A DNA stretch of 64,000 nt from Streptomyces sp. ITFR-16 (GTDB lineage Bacteria > Actinomycetota > Actinomycetes > Streptomycetales > Streptomycetaceae). The position numbers and the translations under genes are program-made. This document shows, piece by piece, positions 25,971 to 35,212 of this stretch. The notes beneath the pieces are model-generated. The model was not told the origin of the DNA. It was given only the letters and a program-made list of their open reading frames with translations, and did not search any database. The DNA is taken from contig NZ_CP134609.1 of NCBI RefSeq assembly GCF_031844705.1, forward strand, positions 1,116,001 to 1,180,000, read 5' to 3'. Numbering within the stretch: the first letter of the stretch is position 1; every line of letters starts with the position of its first letter.

Positions 25971-26228
25971 GCCAGGTGCTCCTAGTCCAGGTGCTGACAG
26001 GTGGCGCGCGGGGTGTCGTGCCGTGGCCGGCGCGGCCGGTGGACGCACGGCGGCCGATGACGCGCCCTCCCGTGCGGCGGCGTCCGCGTACCGGGCTGCT
26101 CCGGCAGATCCTTCCACACGAGCAGGTGCCTGACCCGGTACGACGCCGCGCCGCACGCGCGTCGCGGAGGGATGATTCTGGACCGCTTTCCGGACTTTGG
26201 GAAGAGGGGGTCTACGCGCGACAACTGA

Positions 26229-27377
26229 TCACCCGTCGGCTCCGGCGGGACCAACCCCGAAGAGCTCGACGAACCCGGCCGGGGCGCGCTCGCCGAGGCA
26301 GAGGTCCAGGATCTCGTGTGCGTCGGCGTAGAAGGGTTCGGTCCGTGCGAACAGGGCCTCCTCGTAGGCGGCGAGTGCCGCCTCGACGTCGCCGGGGTGG
26401 GCGGCGACGGCCCTGCCGAGCTCGGCGCCGTCGAGCATCGCGAGGTTCGCGCCGTCGCCGGACGGCGGCATCAGATGGGCGGCGTCGCCCAGGAGCGTCA
26501 CCCCGGGCACCCGCTCCCACCGGTGTCCGTCCGGCAGGCTGTGGATCATGCGCGCGACCGGAGCGGTCTCGCCGTCGGCGATCAGCGCGGTGAGCTCCGG
26601 GGCCCACCCCTCGAACTCGGCCGCGATCCGGGCGGTCGCGGCGGCGGTGTCGGTGAAGTCGATGCCGGCGAACCACTCGGCGGGGCGGTTCAGCTCGACG
26701 TAGGTGTGCAGGATGTTCCCCGCCTCGCGGTGCGCGACGATCCCCTTGCCCGGGGCCAGCGCGTACATCGCGCCGGCCCCGACCGCCGCCGCCGCGGCCG
26801 GGTGCCGCTCGTCGGCGTCGTACAGGTAGGTGTCGATGAACGTCGTGCCGATGTACGCGGGCACGGCGTCCGAGACCAGGGGGCGGACCTTCGACCAGGC
26901 GCCGTCGGCCCCGACGAGCAGCCCGCTGGTCACGGTCGCGCCGTCGGCGAACGTCAGCTCGTGCCGCCCGTCGCCGAGGGACCGCACCCCGGTGATCTTG
27001 TGGCCCCAGCGCACCGTCCCCTCGGGCAGCGAGTCGAGCAGGATGCGGCGCAGATCGCCCCGGAGCACCTCGGGGCGCCGTGCGGTGCCGTCGTCGGGGG
27101 CGTCGAAGAGCAGCGAGCCGTCCCGGGCGAGCACGCGGGACGCCTCGGCGCCCTCGTGGATGATCGCGCGGAACTCCTCGGTGAGGCCGGCGGCGGCGAG
27201 CGCGCGCTGCCCGTCCTCCTCGTGTATGTCGAGCTGGCCGCCCTGGGTGCGGGACCGGTCCGAGGCGTCGGCCTCGTAGACCGCGGCCGCGATGCCGTGG
27301 ACGTGAAGGACGCGGGCGAGCGTCAGGCCGCCGAGACCGGCGCCGACGACGGCGATCGGGTGGTGGGTGGTGGTCAT
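26229..27377 (-). CDS. FAD-dependent aromatic-type monooxygenase (TetX/PHBH-like)
   Basis: 382 residues from ATG at 27377 (GAGGAA upstream). FAD-binding GAGLGGLTLARVL at residues 12-24, the DG-type motif LLVGADGAWSKVR near 165-177, and the second FAD motif GDAAHLMPPSGDGANLAMLDG near 290-310. These three motifs define class A flavoprotein monooxygenases; TetX-like members inactivate tetracyclines, others hydroxylate aromatics. Divergent from a TetR regulator, across a double palindromic operator. The pairing suggests induction by a small toxic or aromatic compound. Substrate unknown; no claim of antibiotic resistance is justified by sequence alone. Confidence 0.88.
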   Translation of the reverse strand: MTTTHHPIAVVGAGLGGLTLARVLHVHGIAAAVYEADASDRSRTQGGQLDIHEEDGQRALAAAGLTEEFRAIIHEGAEASRVLARDGSLLFDAPDDGTARRPEVLRGDLRRILLDSLPEGTVRWGHKITGVRSLGDGRHELTFADGATVTSGLLVGADGAWSKVRPLVSDAVPAYIGTTFIDTYLYDADERHPAAAAAVGAGAMYALAPGKGIVAHREAGNILHTYVELNRPAEWFAGIDFTDTAAATARIAAEFEGWAPELTALIADGETAPVARMIHSLPDGHRWERVPGVTLLGDAAHLMPPSGDGANLAMLDGAELGRAVAAHPGDVEAALAAYEEALFARTEPFYADAHEILDLCLGERAPAGFVELFGVGPAGADG

Positions 27378-27431
27378 GGTCTTCCTCGTTTCTCGCGGGA
27401 GGAGCACCGGGCCGACACCTTCGGACATCAA

Positions 27432-27474
27432 TATGGACCGGCGTTCCATAACCAATATGGAACGCCGGTCCAGG
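27432..27474. promoter_or_regulatory. Composite TetR operator between monooxygenase and regulator
   Basis: TATGGACCGGCGTTCCATA (27432-27450) is itself palindromic with TATGGA/TCCATA arms; a second, inverted copy TATGGAACGCCGGTCCAGG follows at 27456-27474. Together 27435-27450 and 27456-27471 form a perfect 16-bp inverted repeat with a five-base spacer. It ends 18 bases before the tetR start and lies 55 bases upstream of the monooxygenase start, so both promoters would be covered. Confidence 0.75.
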
Positions 27475-27492
27475 GTGTGTCAAAATGAGGTC

Positions 27493-28194
27493 ATGCCACG
27501 GACACGAGGAAGAGCGCCCACCGGAGGGCGCGCCGGCGCCCTGTCGCGCGAGATCATCGTCGGCGCGGCCGTGGAGCTGCTGGACGAGCGCGGCGAGCGG
27601 GGACTCACCTTCCGGCTGCTGGCCACCCGGCTGAAGACGGGCCCCGGGGCGCTGTACTGGCATGTGGCGAACAAGGACGAGCTGGTCGCGCTGGCCGCCG
27701 ACCATGTGCTCGGCGGCGCCTTCGCCACCGTTCCCTCCACCACCGATGAGGGCCCGGTCGCCGGGCTGCGCGCGCTGGCCGTCGCCGTCTTCGACGCCCT
27801 GGACCGCCACCCGTGGGCGGCGGTCCACGTCAACGCGCCGGCCACGCTGCCCCACGCCCTGCACCTGCTCGACCGCATCGGCACGCTGGTGGCGGGGACC
27901 GGACTGCCGGCCGGGCAGCAGTTCGCGGTCGCCACCGCGATCTCGTACTACATCACCGGTGTCAGCGCCCAGATCGTCGCGCCGCACGCCTCCGTCCGCG
28001 CGGACACCGGCCGCGAGGACTACCTCGCCCGGACCGCCGAGCGCTGGGCGGAGCTCGACCCCGAGGACTATCCCTTCCTGACGCGCACCACCGCCGACCT
28101 GCGCGACCACGACGACCGCGACCAGTTCACCACCGGCCTCGGCCTGCTCCTGGCGGGGCTGAGGACGGGCGCGGACCCGCGACCGCCCGCGTGA
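27493..28194 (+). CDS. TetR/AcrR family transcriptional repressor
   Basis: 233 residues from ATG at 27493 (GAGG close upstream). N-terminal HTH at about 20-65: SREIIVGAAVELLDERGERGLT then LLATRLKTGPGALYWHVANKDEL. The C-terminal helical domain (about 80-230) is a TetR_C type ligand pocket. Clearly divergent from the flavin monooxygenase with a double operator between, so it is expected to repress both genes until the substrate binds. Ends 31 bases before the convergent methylcitrate synthase gene. Confidence 0.93.
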   Translation: MPRTRGRAPTGGRAGALSREIIVGAAVELLDERGERGLTFRLLATRLKTGPGALYWHVANKDELVALAADHVLGGAFATVPSTTDEGPVAGLRALAVAVFDALDRHPWAAVHVNAPATLPHALHLLDRIGTLVAGTGLPAGQQFAVATAISYYITGVSAQIVAPHASVRADTGREDYLARTAERWAELDPEDYPFLTRTTADLRDHDDRDQFTTGLGLLLAGLRTGADPRPPA

Positions 28195-28224
28195 GCCCGG
28201 GCGCACCACGGCCGGGGCGCGGGC

Positions 28225-29370
28225 TCATCCGGGGTGCGGCACGGCCCGCTGTCCGGGGCCCGTGTAGGCGCCCAGGGGGCGGATCAGGGCGTTGTGGGCG
28301 AGCTGTTCGGTGATGTGGGCGCTCCAGCCGGTGATCCGGCTCATCACGAAGATCGGGGTGAAGGCGGGGATGTCGAAGCCCATGAGGTGGTACGCGAGCC
28401 CGGCCGGGTAGTCCAGGTTGGGGTGGATGCCCTTGCGGCTGATCATCGCGTGGCGAAGGGCGGCGTGCAGGGTGGCCAGCCGGGTGACCTCGGGGTCGCC
28501 GGCGCGGGCGACGAGCCGGTCCGCGGCCTCCTGCATGATCGGCACGCGGGAGTCGCCGTGCCGGTAGACACGGTGGCCGAAGCCCATGATCCGGCGCTTC
28601 GATGCCAGCGCCTCGTCGAGCCATTCCCCGGCCCCGCGCGGGTCGCCGATCTCGTGGAGCATGTGCATCACGGCCTCGTTGGCGCCGCCGTGCAGCGGGC
28701 CCTTGAGCGCCCCGATCGCGGCGGTGACGGCGCTGTAGAGGTCGGAGAGCGTGGAGGTGACGACGCGGGCGGTGAACGTCGAGGCGTTGAAGCTGTGTTC
28801 GGCGTACAGGATGAGCGAGACCTCGAAGCAGCGGACCACCTCGGGCTCGGGCACGCGGCCGAAGCACATGTGGAAGAAGTTCTCGGCGTAGCCGAGGGAC
28901 GGGTCGGGCTGGACCGGCGGGAGGCCCCGGCGCCTGCGGTGGTCGGCTGCGACGACCGTCGGCAGCTTCGCCAGCAGGGCCAGGGACTTGGCCTGGTTGG
29001 CTTCCGGGCTGCCGTCGTCCTCGGTGGGGTCCTCGGCCCCGAAGAAGCTGACGGCCGTGCGCAGGACGTCCATGGGGTGGCAGGTCTCGGGCAGCCGCGC
29101 CAGGAGTTCCCCGGTGGTGCGGTCCAGGGGCCGCAGGGCGCGCTCGCGGGCGCGGAACCCGGTGAGCTGCGCGGGGTCGGGGAGTTCCCCGTACCAGAGC
29201 AGATACGCGACCTCCTCGAAAGAGCGGTGTGCGGCGAGGTCCTGGACCGGATAGCCGCGGTACGTCAGGGAGTTGGTCTCCTGGATGACGGTGGAGATCT
29301 CCGTGGTGTCGACGACGACGCCGGCGAGGCCGCGGTGGACGTCCGGGGTGGCGGGCGGGGCGGTGGTCAT
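28225..29370 (-). CDS. prpC: 2-methylcitrate synthase / citrate synthase 2
   Basis: 381 residues. Citrate synthase fold with active-site His in GPLHGGANEAV (near 240) and GFGHRVYRHGDSR (near 285) and C-terminal RPLGAYTG. Its short length, VVDTTEISTVIQETNSLTYRGYPVQDL start and place directly after prpD and prpB identify it as the propionate enzyme, condensing propionyl-CoA with oxaloacetate to 2-methylcitrate in the cytoplasm. Start at 29370 is 42 bases after the prpB stop at 29413, consistent with one prpD-prpB-prpC transcript. Confidence 0.92.
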   Translation of the reverse strand: MTTAPPATPDVHRGLAGVVVDTTEISTVIQETNSLTYRGYPVQDLAAHRSFEEVAYLLWYGELPDPAQLTGFRARERALRPLDRTTGELLARLPETCHPMDVLRTAVSFFGAEDPTEDDGSPEANQAKSLALLAKLPTVVAADHRRRRGLPPVQPDPSLGYAENFFHMCFGRVPEPEVVRCFEVSLILYAEHSFNASTFTARVVTSTLSDLYSAVTAAIGALKGPLHGGANEAVMHMLHEIGDPRGAGEWLDEALASKRRIMGFGHRVYRHGDSRVPIMQEAADRLVARAGDPEVTRLATLHAALRHAMISRKGIHPNLDYPAGLAYHLMGFDIPAFTPIFVMSRITGWSAHITEQLAHNALIRPLGAYTGPGQRAVPHPG

Positions 29371-29412
29371 GGGTCCTCCAGCGAGGGGCGGGGCGGGACG
29401 GGCCGGGGCGGT

Positions 29413-30318
29413 TCAGGTGCCGGGCGGGAGGGTGAAGTCGAAGACGGCCGAGTCGAAGGCCGTGTACTCCTCGTAGCCGAGCACCTCGTAGAGCCGGGAG
29501 CGCGTCTGCATGCGGGGCAGCAGGGATTCCTGGGTCCCCTCGGCGGCGAGCGTGCGCAGTCCGTCCTCGACGGCTCCGTTGGCGAGGCGGAAGAGGGTGA
29601 CCGGGTAGAGCGCGATGTTGTAGCCGAGGTCCGCGAGGGCCCCGGCCGTGAGCAGAGGGCTCTTGCCGAACTCCGTCATGTTGGCGAGCAGCGGTACGTC
29701 GACGGCCGCGCGGAACGCCGCGAACTCGGACGCGTCGGCCAGGGCCTCGGGGAAGACCGCGTCGGCGCCCGCGTCCACGTACGCCTTGGCCCGGTCGATC
29801 GCCGCGTCCAGGCCCTCGACGGAGCGGGCGTCGGTCCTGGCCATCAGCAGGAAGCCGTCGTCGCGCCGGGCGCCGACGGCGGCGCGGACCCGCTGCACCA
29901 TCTCCTCGCGGGTGACGAGCATCTTGCCGTCGAGGTGCCCGCAGCGCTTGGTGCCGGTCTGGTCCTCCAGGTGCATCCCGGCCAGGCCGGCGTCCTCGAA
30001 GAGCTGGACGGTGCGGGCGGCGTTGACGGGCGCACCGAATCCGGTGTCCGCGTCGACGAGGACGGGCAGGTCGGTGACGCGGGTGACCTGCTGGGCGCGG
30101 GCGGCGATCTCGGTGGAGGTGGTGAGCCCGATGTCGGGGAGGCACAGCTCGGCGGCGAGGACGGCGCCGGAGAGGTAGGCGGCCTCGAAGCCGTGCTCCT
30201 CGATGAGCTTCGCGGTGTACGGGCTGACGGCCCCCGGCATCATCAGCAGCCGCCCGGAAGCGAGCTGTTCGCGCAGGGACCGGCGGCGTTCGGCAGGGGT
30301 GGTGCGGGTGTGCGGCAT
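29413..30318 (-). CDS. prpB: 2-methylisocitrate lyase
   Basis: 301 residues from ATG at 30318, which shares its A with the prpD stop (TGATG). The frame happens to stay open far upstream, but that extension is a shadow of prpD. PEP mutase/isocitrate lyase fold: LMMPGAVSPYTAKLIEEHG, metal-binding DADTGFGAPVN, and the lyase signature KRCGHLDGK with the catalytic Cys (near 120-128). It cleaves 2-methylisocitrate to pyruvate and succinate, the last step of the methylcitrate cycle. Confidence 0.93.
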   Translation of the reverse strand: MPHTRTTPAERRRSLREQLASGRLLMMPGAVSPYTAKLIEEHGFEAAYLSGAVLAAELCLPDIGLTTSTEIAARAQQVTRVTDLPVLVDADTGFGAPVNAARTVQLFEDAGLAGMHLEDQTGTKRCGHLDGKMLVTREEMVQRVRAAVGARRDDGFLLMARTDARSVEGLDAAIDRAKAYVDAGADAVFPEALADASEFAAFRAAVDVPLLANMTEFGKSPLLTAGALADLGYNIALYPVTLFRLANGAVEDGLRTLAAEGTQESLLPRMQTRSRLYEVLGYEEYTAFDSAVFDFTLPPGT

Positions 30319-31838
30319 CAGAACAGTCCCTTCGGCAGCTGTGCGTCGCAGGCGGCGGACGCGCCCGTGTCGACGGCGGGGAAGAGGGCCGCGAGACCGG
30401 CGGTGTCCAGGCCGGCCAGGTCTCCCGCCGCTTCCAGGAACGCGTCCTGGGCGGCCGGCGCGACCAGGCCCTCGGTGAGGGTGCGGAACTTGGCGGTGTA
30501 GCCGTCGCGGCCGAAGGGGCGGGCACCCGCCGGGTGGGCGTCGGCGACGGCGAGTTCGTCCTCGACGACCGTCCCGTCGTCGAGCGTGACCACGGCCCGC
30601 CCGCCGAAGGCGCGGCGCAGCGGGTCGGGGTCGTGGTAGCGGCGGGTCCACTCCGGGTCCTCGACGGTGGTGATCTTCCGCCAGAGCTCCACGGTCTCCG
30701 GACGGCGGGCGCGGTCGGGCGCGTAGGAGCGCTCGTGGTGCCAGGCGCCGTCCTCCAGGGCGACGGCGAGGATGTACGGCACCGAGTGGTCGAGGGTCTC
30801 CCGGCTGGCCTCCGGGTCGTACTTCTGCGGGTCGTTCGCCCCGGACCCGATGACGTGGTGGGTGTGGTGGCTGGTGTGCAGCACGAGGGAGCGGACCCGG
30901 TCGAGCGGGCCGGTCTTCTCGCGCAGCCGCCGCGCGAGGTCGATGACCGCCTGCGCCTGGTACTCCGCCGAGTGCTCCTTGGTGTAGGTGTCGAGGATCG
31001 CCCGCCGCGCCTCGCCCGGCCCGGGCAGCGGGACCGTGTACGAGGCCTGCGGGCCGTCGAGCATCCAGGCGAGGAACCCGTCCTCCCCCTCGTACACCGG
31101 CGCCGGCGCCCCCTCGCCGCGCATCGCCCGGTCCACGGCCTCGATCGCGGCCTTGCCGGCGAAGGCCGGGGCGAACGCCTTCCAGCTGGAGATCTCGCCC
31201 TTGCGGGACTGCCGGGTCGCGGTCGTCGTGTGCACCGCCTGTCCGACCGCCCGGTACACGGTCTCCGTCGGCAGCCGCAGCATCGCGCCGAGCCCGCAGG
31301 CGGTGGCGGCGCTCAGGTGCGCCACATGGTCGATGCGGTGCGCGTGCAGGCAGATGCCCTTCACGAGGGCGACATGGATCTCGTACGCGGCGATGACGCC
31401 GCGCAGCAGATCGGCCCCGGCGCGTCCGGTGTGCTGGGCGACGGCGAGCAGCGGCGGGATGTTGTCGCCGGGGTGCGCGTAGTCGGCGGCGAGATAGGTG
31501 TCGTGGAAGTCCAGCTCCCGGACCGCCGTGCCGTTGGCCCAGGCCGCCCACTCGGGCGACACGCGCAGCGCCGGGTCCGCACCGAAGACCGAGGCGCCGG
31601 GCCGGGCCGGGTGGGCGAGGGCCTGGGCACGGGCCACGGCGACCGGCCGGCGCAGCAGCGACGCGACCGCGACCGAGGCGTTGTCGATCACCCGGTTGGC
31701 CGCCATGGCGGCGGCCTCCGGATCCGGTTCCCCCGCTTCCCCGGTGCCGGTGGCGACGGCCGCCAGCTTCCAGGCCAGCTGCTCCTCGCGGGGCAGCCGG
31801 TCTGCGCTGGGGTGGACGCGTACCTGGTGGTCGATCAC
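30318..31838 (-). CDS. prpD: MmgE/PrpD family 2-methylcitrate dehydratase
   Basis: 506 residues from GTG at 31838, with GAGGAG seven bases upstream; upstream GTG/ATG codons to 31874 lack a ribosome site. Family motifs include [13 protein letters not shown], the conserved [21 protein letters not shown] stretch (in pieces), [22 protein letters not shown], and [21 protein letters not shown]. It dehydrates 2-methylcitrate (Fe-S-free PrpD type). First gene of prpDBC and divergent from the short-chain acyl-CoA regulator. The leader region holds several TGCGAA repeats. Confidence 0.93.
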   Translation of the reverse strand: MIDHQVRVHPSADRLPREEQLAWKLAAVATGTGEAGEPDPEAAAMAANRVIDNASVAVASLLRRPVAVARAQALAHPARPGASVFGADPALRVSPEWAAWANGTAVRELDFHDTYLAADYAHPGDNIPPLLAVAQHTGRAGADLLRGVIAAYEIHVALVKGICLHAHRIDHVAHLSAATACGLGAMLRLPTETVYRAVGQAVHTTTATRQSRKGEISSWKAFAPAFAGKAAIEAVDRAMRGEGAPAPVYEGEDGFLAWMLDGPQASYTVPLPGPGEARRAILDTYTKEHSAEYQAQAVIDLARRLREKTGPLDRVRSLVLHTSHHTHHVIGSGANDPQKYDPEASRETLDHSVPYILAVALEDGAWHHERSYAPDRARRPETVELWRKITTVEDPEWTRRYHDPDPLRRAFGGRAVVTLDDGTVVEDELAVADAHPAGARPFGRDGYTAKFRTLTEGLVAPAAQDAFLEAAGDLAGLDTAGLAALFPAVDTGASAACDAQLPKGLF

Positions 31839-31916
31839 GGGACTCCTCACGGTCGGCGGGGGTGTCTTCCCCACCGATCATTCCCGCACCGAGAGCCCGG
31901 GGCGACGGCTCCAATC

Positions 31917-31985
31917 TGCGAAATCCATCCCGCCGGAGGCTGTGAAAATGCGAATTATGCGAAAGATGCGGATGATAACTTCGCA
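31917..31985. promoter_or_regulatory. Cluster of TGCGAA/TTCGCA motifs between prpD and its regulator
   Basis: TGCGAA occurs at 31917-31922, 31949-31954 and 31958-31963, with the inverse TTCGCA at 31980-31985, all inside the 199-bp gap between the divergent prpD and regulator genes. The AT-rich setting (GAAAATGCGAATTATGCGAAAG) is unusual here. RamB, a related regulator of acetate and propionate genes in Corynebacterium, binds TTTGCAAA-type sequences, so these are sensible operator candidates. Confidence 0.5.
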
Positions 31986-32037
31986 ATCACAGGCCCGGCG
32001 GGCAGTCGAAGCGGACGGACGAAGGAGGTGCGGCACC

Positions 32038-33483
32038 ATGGCACGTCCTCCCGCACGGAAGGTCTACGCGCACGCCAAGCTGCGCAGGCTCCGCTCCGAA
32101 CGCGGGATGAACCAGGTCGAGCTGGCCCGCGCGCTGGGCATCTCGACGAGCTATCTGAACCAGATCGAGCACAGCCGGCGCCCGCTGACGGCTCCGGTGC
32201 TGATCCGTATCGCCGAAGTCCTGGGCGTGGAACCCGAGTTCTTCTCGGAGGCCGCCGAGGAACGGCTCGCCACCGATCTGCGGGCCGCCCTCGGGGACGA
32301 GGCGACCGGGGTGTCCGCCTCGGTAGAGGAAGCCGTCGAGGTGGCGCGCGACCACCCCGAGGTGGCCCGCGCGCTGGTCGCCCTGCACCACCGCTACCGG
32401 GACGCCTCCGAGCAGGTGGCGGCGCTGGCCTCCGCCTCGGCCGACGGCCCCGCCACCGCACTGCTCCCGGCCGAACCGCACGACGAGGTGCGCGACTTCT
32501 TCTACGCCCATCACAACCACTTCGAACCGCTGGACAGCGAGGCGGAGCGCGCGTCGCGCGCCTGGGGGACCGAATCGGCCGGGCCGGCGGCGGAGGTCCT
32601 GCGGCGCCGGCTCGCCGACCGTCACCGGGTCACGGTCGTCCAGGCGGCACCCGAGCGCTCGGTGGACGCCCGCCGCTTCGATCCGGTGAACCGGCTGGTG
32701 TTCCTGTCGCCCTGGCTGAAGGAGGGCCAGCGGGCGTTCCAGCTCGCCACCCAGATCGCGCTGCTGGAACACGGGCCGCTGCTCGACACGCTGGTCGACG
32801 CGGGCGGGCTGACCTCGCCCCAGGCCGAGGGACTGGCCCGGATCGGTCTGGCGAACTACTTCGCCGGGGCGCTGCTGATGCCGTACACGGCGTTCCGGTC
32901 GGCGGCCGAGGAACTGCGCTACGACATCGAGCTGCTCCAGGCACGCTTCGGCGTCGGGTTCGAGACGGTGTGCCACCGGCTGAGCACGCTCCAGCGGTCC
33001 GGGCGGCGCGGGGTGCCCTTCTCGTTCCTGCGGGTGGACCGGGCGGGCAATGTCTCCAAGCGGCAGTCGGCGACCGACTTCCACTTCTCCCGGCTCGGCG
33101 GCACCTGCCCGCTGTGGACGGTGTACGCGGCGTTCTCCTCCCCCGGCCGTGTCCTCACCCAGGTCGCCGAAATGCCGGACGGCAAGCGGTACTTCTGGGT
33201 GGCGCGCACCGTGGTACGGGGCGGTGCGGGGCATCACGCGCCTCGGGCCGAGTTCGCCGTCGCCCTGGGGTGCGAGCTGCGCCATGCGCACCGCCTGGTG
33301 TACGCGGAGGGCGTCGCGCTGGACGATCCCCGGGCCGCGACACCGATCGGTCTGGGCTGCCGGATCTGCGAGCGCCGGGACTGCGCCCAGCGGGCCCGGC
33401 CCCCGGCGGGCGGGCTGCTGGCCGTCGACCCCGACCGGCGCACCTATGTCCCGTACCCCGTGGAGACGGGGAACGGGACATAG
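32038..33483 (+). CDS. Short-chain acyl-CoA regulator (RamB/PrpR-like XRE-M78 protein)
   Basis: 481 residues from ATG at 32038 preceded by AAGGAGGTG. N-terminal XRE HTH (about 10-65: NQVELARALGISTSYLNQIEHS), a middle region resembling the IrrE/M78 fold without a full HExxH site (ANYFAGALLMPYTAF near 285), and a C-terminal domain with clustered Cys (GLGCRICERRDCAQRARPP near 440-460) typical of the RamB/ScfR family. Such regulators sense acyl-CoA or related metabolites and control prp, acn and glyoxylate genes. Divergent from prpDBC, its most likely target. The C-terminal Cys cluster may bind iron-sulfur or serve redox sensing. Confidence 0.9.
   Translation: MARPPARKVYAHAKLRRLRSERGMNQVELARALGISTSYLNQIEHSRRPLTAPVLIRIAEVLGVEPEFFSEAAEERLATDLRAALGDEATGVSASVEEAVEVARDHPEVARALVALHHRYRDASEQVAALASASADGPATALLPAEPHDEVRDFFYAHHNHFEPLDSEAERASRAWGTESAGPAAEVLRRRLADRHRVTVVQAAPERSVDARRFDPVNRLVFLSPWLKEGQRAFQLATQIALLEHGPLLDTLVDAGGLTSPQAEGLARIGLANYFAGALLMPYTAFRSAAEELRYDIELLQARFGVGFETVCHRLSTLQRSGRRGVPFSFLRVDRAGNVSKRQSATDFHFSRLGGTCPLWTVYAAFSSPGRVLTQVAEMPDGKRYFWVARTVVRGGAGHHAPRAEFAVALGCELRHAHRLVYAEGVALDDPRAATPIGLGCRICERRDCAQRARPPAGGLLAVDPDRRTYVPYPVETGNGT
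33445..33482. terminator. Bidirectional terminator overlapping the regulator's last codons
   Basis: TATGTCCCGT (33445-33454) pairs perfectly with ACGGGACATA (33473-33482); an inner CCCCGT/ACGGGG helix adds six pairs after one A-A mismatch, closing a GGAG tetraloop. It spans the final codons of the regulator and lies nine bases before the stop of the convergent enoyl-CoA hydratase gene at 33492. Confidence 0.75.
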
Positions 33484-33491
33484 GTCCGGGG

Positions 33492-34274
33492 TCAGGAGTG
33501 CGTGAAGCCCGGCGGCCGCTTGTCGGCGAACGCGGCCATGCCCTCCTTCTGGTCGGCGGTCGCGAACACCGCGTGGAACAGGCGGCGTTCGAAGCGGACG
33601 CCTTCCGCGAGCGTCGTCTCGAAGGCCCGGGAGACCGCTTCCTTGGCCATCATCGCGACGGGCAGCGACATCCCCGCGACGGTCTCGGCGACGGCCAGCG
33701 CCTCACCGAGGAGGTCCCCCGCGGGCACCACCCGCGAGACGAGTCCGGCCCGTTCCGCCTCGGTGGCGTCCATCGTGCGGCCGGTCAGGCACATCTCCAT
33801 GGCCTTGGCCTTGCCCACCGCGCGGGTCAGGCGCTGCGAGCCGCCGATGCCGGGGATCACGCCCAGCTTGATCTCGGGCTGCCCGAACACGGCGGTGTCG
33901 GCGGCCAGCAGGATGTCGCAGAGCATCGCCAGCTCGCAGCCGCCGCCGAGCGCGTACCCGGAGACGGCGGCGACCGTCGGTGTGCGCAGGGCTCCGAGCC
34001 GGTCCCAGGCGGTGAACCAGTCGCCGAGGTACATGTCCATGTAGCTCTGCGACCGCATCTCCTTGATGTCGGCCCCGGCCGCGAAGGCCTTCGGTGATCC
34101 GGTGAGGACGACGCAGCCGATGCCGGGGTCGCGGTCCAGCTCCGCCGTCGCGGCGACGACCTCGTTCATCAGCCGCAGGTCGAGCGCGTTCAGGGCCTTG
34201 GGGCGGTCGAGCGTGAGAAGGGCGGTACGGCCCCTGCGTTCGACGCGGATGGTCTCGTAGGAGTCGGTGCTCAT
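33492..34274 (-). CDS. Enoyl-CoA hydratase
   Basis: 260 residues; ATG at 34274 overlaps the mmsB stop by four bases. Crotonase fold: oxyanion hole residues in [12 protein letters not shown] (near 60-71) and [16 protein letters not shown] (near 105-120), and both catalytic glutamates in GGCE and [16 protein letters not shown]. In the valine pathway it would hydrate methacrylyl-CoA to 3-hydroxyisobutyryl-CoA. Last gene of the five-gene operon. Confidence 0.93.
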   Translation of the reverse strand: MSTDSYETIRVERRGRTALLTLDRPKALNALDLRLMNEVVAATAELDRDPGIGCVVLTGSPKAFAAGADIKEMRSQSYMDMYLGDWFTAWDRLGALRTPTVAAVSGYALGGGCELAMLCDILLAADTAVFGQPEIKLGVIPGIGGSQRLTRAVGKAKAMEMCLTGRTMDATEAERAGLVSRVVPAGDLLGEALAVAETVAGMSLPVAMMAKEAVSRAFETTLAEGVRFERRLFHAVFATADQKEGMAAFADKRPPGFTHS

Positions 34275-35212
34275 GCGGTGCCTCCTTCAGGTGCGGTGAG
34301 TGGCCGCAGTGACCGCGACCGGTCCCGGATCGCTCGGACGATCCCGGAGAAGTCCTCCTCGACGCCGGGACCTTCGGCGTAGGCGGCGTACAACTCTGCC
34401 GCTCTCAGGCCGAGTTCCGCGTCGACCCCGGCCGCCCTGGCGGCGCCGGCGGCCAGTCCGAGGTCCTTGGCCATCAGCGGGGCCGCGAAGCCCGGACGGT
34501 AGTCGCGGTTGGCGGGGCTGCCCGGGACCGGGCCCGGCACGGGGCAGTTGACGCTCAGCGACCAGCACTGGCCGGAGGCGGTGGAGGCCACGTCGAACAG
34601 CGCCTGGTGGGACAGGCCCAGGCTCTCCCCGAGGACGAACGCCTCGCTCACCGCGATCATCGAGATCCCGAGGATCATGTTGTTGCAGATCTTCGCGGCC
34701 TGCCCGGCACCCGGGCCGCCGCAGTGCACGGCCTTCCTGCCCATCACCGCGAGCAGCGGCTCGGCCTGCGCGAACTCGGCCTCTCCCCCGCCCGCCATGA
34801 AGGTGAGGGTGCCCGCCTCGGCGCCGACGACCCCGCCGGAGACGGGGGCGTCCAGGGACCGCATCCCGGCGGCGGCCGCCGCTTCGTGGGCGGCGCGCGC
34901 GTCGGCCACATCGATGGTCGAACAGTCGATGAACAGGGTGCCCGGCCGGGCGGCGGCCGGCAGTCCCTCCTCCCGGTAGAGGGCCAGCACATGCCGCCCG
35001 GCCGGCAGCATGGTGATCACCACGTCCGCCGCGGCCGCGGCCTGCGCCGACGATCCGGCGGGCTCCACCCCGCCGGCGGCCGCCGCGTCGAGGAGCCCGG
35101 GCACCAGGTCGTGACCGAGCACCCGGTGGCCCGCCTCGACGAGGTTGGCGGCCATCGGGCCGCCCATGTGACCGAGGCCGATGAATCCGATCGTGCGGCT
35201 GCTGTTCACCAC
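34271..35212 (-). CDS. mmsB: 3-hydroxyisobutyrate dehydrogenase
   Basis: 313 residues. Translation probably begins at GTG 35212 (AGGAG five bases upstream), or GTG 35209; upstream in-frame sequence belongs to the preceding gene's shadow. NAD-binding [16 protein letters not shown] at the N-terminus, substrate motif [19 protein letters not shown] (near 120), catalytic Lys in [12 protein letters not shown] (near 170). Oxidises 3-hydroxyisobutyrate to methylmalonate semialdehyde in valine breakdown. Overlaps both neighbours by a few bases. Confidence 0.93.
   Translation of the reverse strand: MVNSSRTIGFIGLGHMGGPMAANLVEAGHRVLGHDLVPGLLDAAAAGGVEPAGSSAQAAAAADVVITMLPAGRHVLALYREEGLPAAARPGTLFIDCSTIDVADARAAHEAAAAAGMRSLDAPVSGGVVGAEAGTLTFMAGGGEAEFAQAEPLLAVMGRKAVHCGGPGAGQAAKICNNMILGISMIAVSEAFVLGESLGLSHQALFDVASTASGQCWSLSVNCPVPGPVPGSPANRDYRPGFAAPLMAKDLGLAAGAARAAGVDAELGLRAAELYAAYAEGPGVEEDFSGIVRAIRDRSRSLRPLTAPEGGTA

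Noticed and set aside
26229..27377. Calling the flavin monooxygenase a tetracycline-inactivating enzyme.
   Set aside because: Shared motifs define only the class A monooxygenase family; TetR control is not specific evidence.
29413..31986. An 857-codon minus-strand frame covering prpB and prpD.
   Set aside because: Only the first 301 codons from 30318 match methylisocitrate lyase; upstream is a Pro/Arg/Ala-rich shadow of prpD. A TGATG junction fixes the true start.
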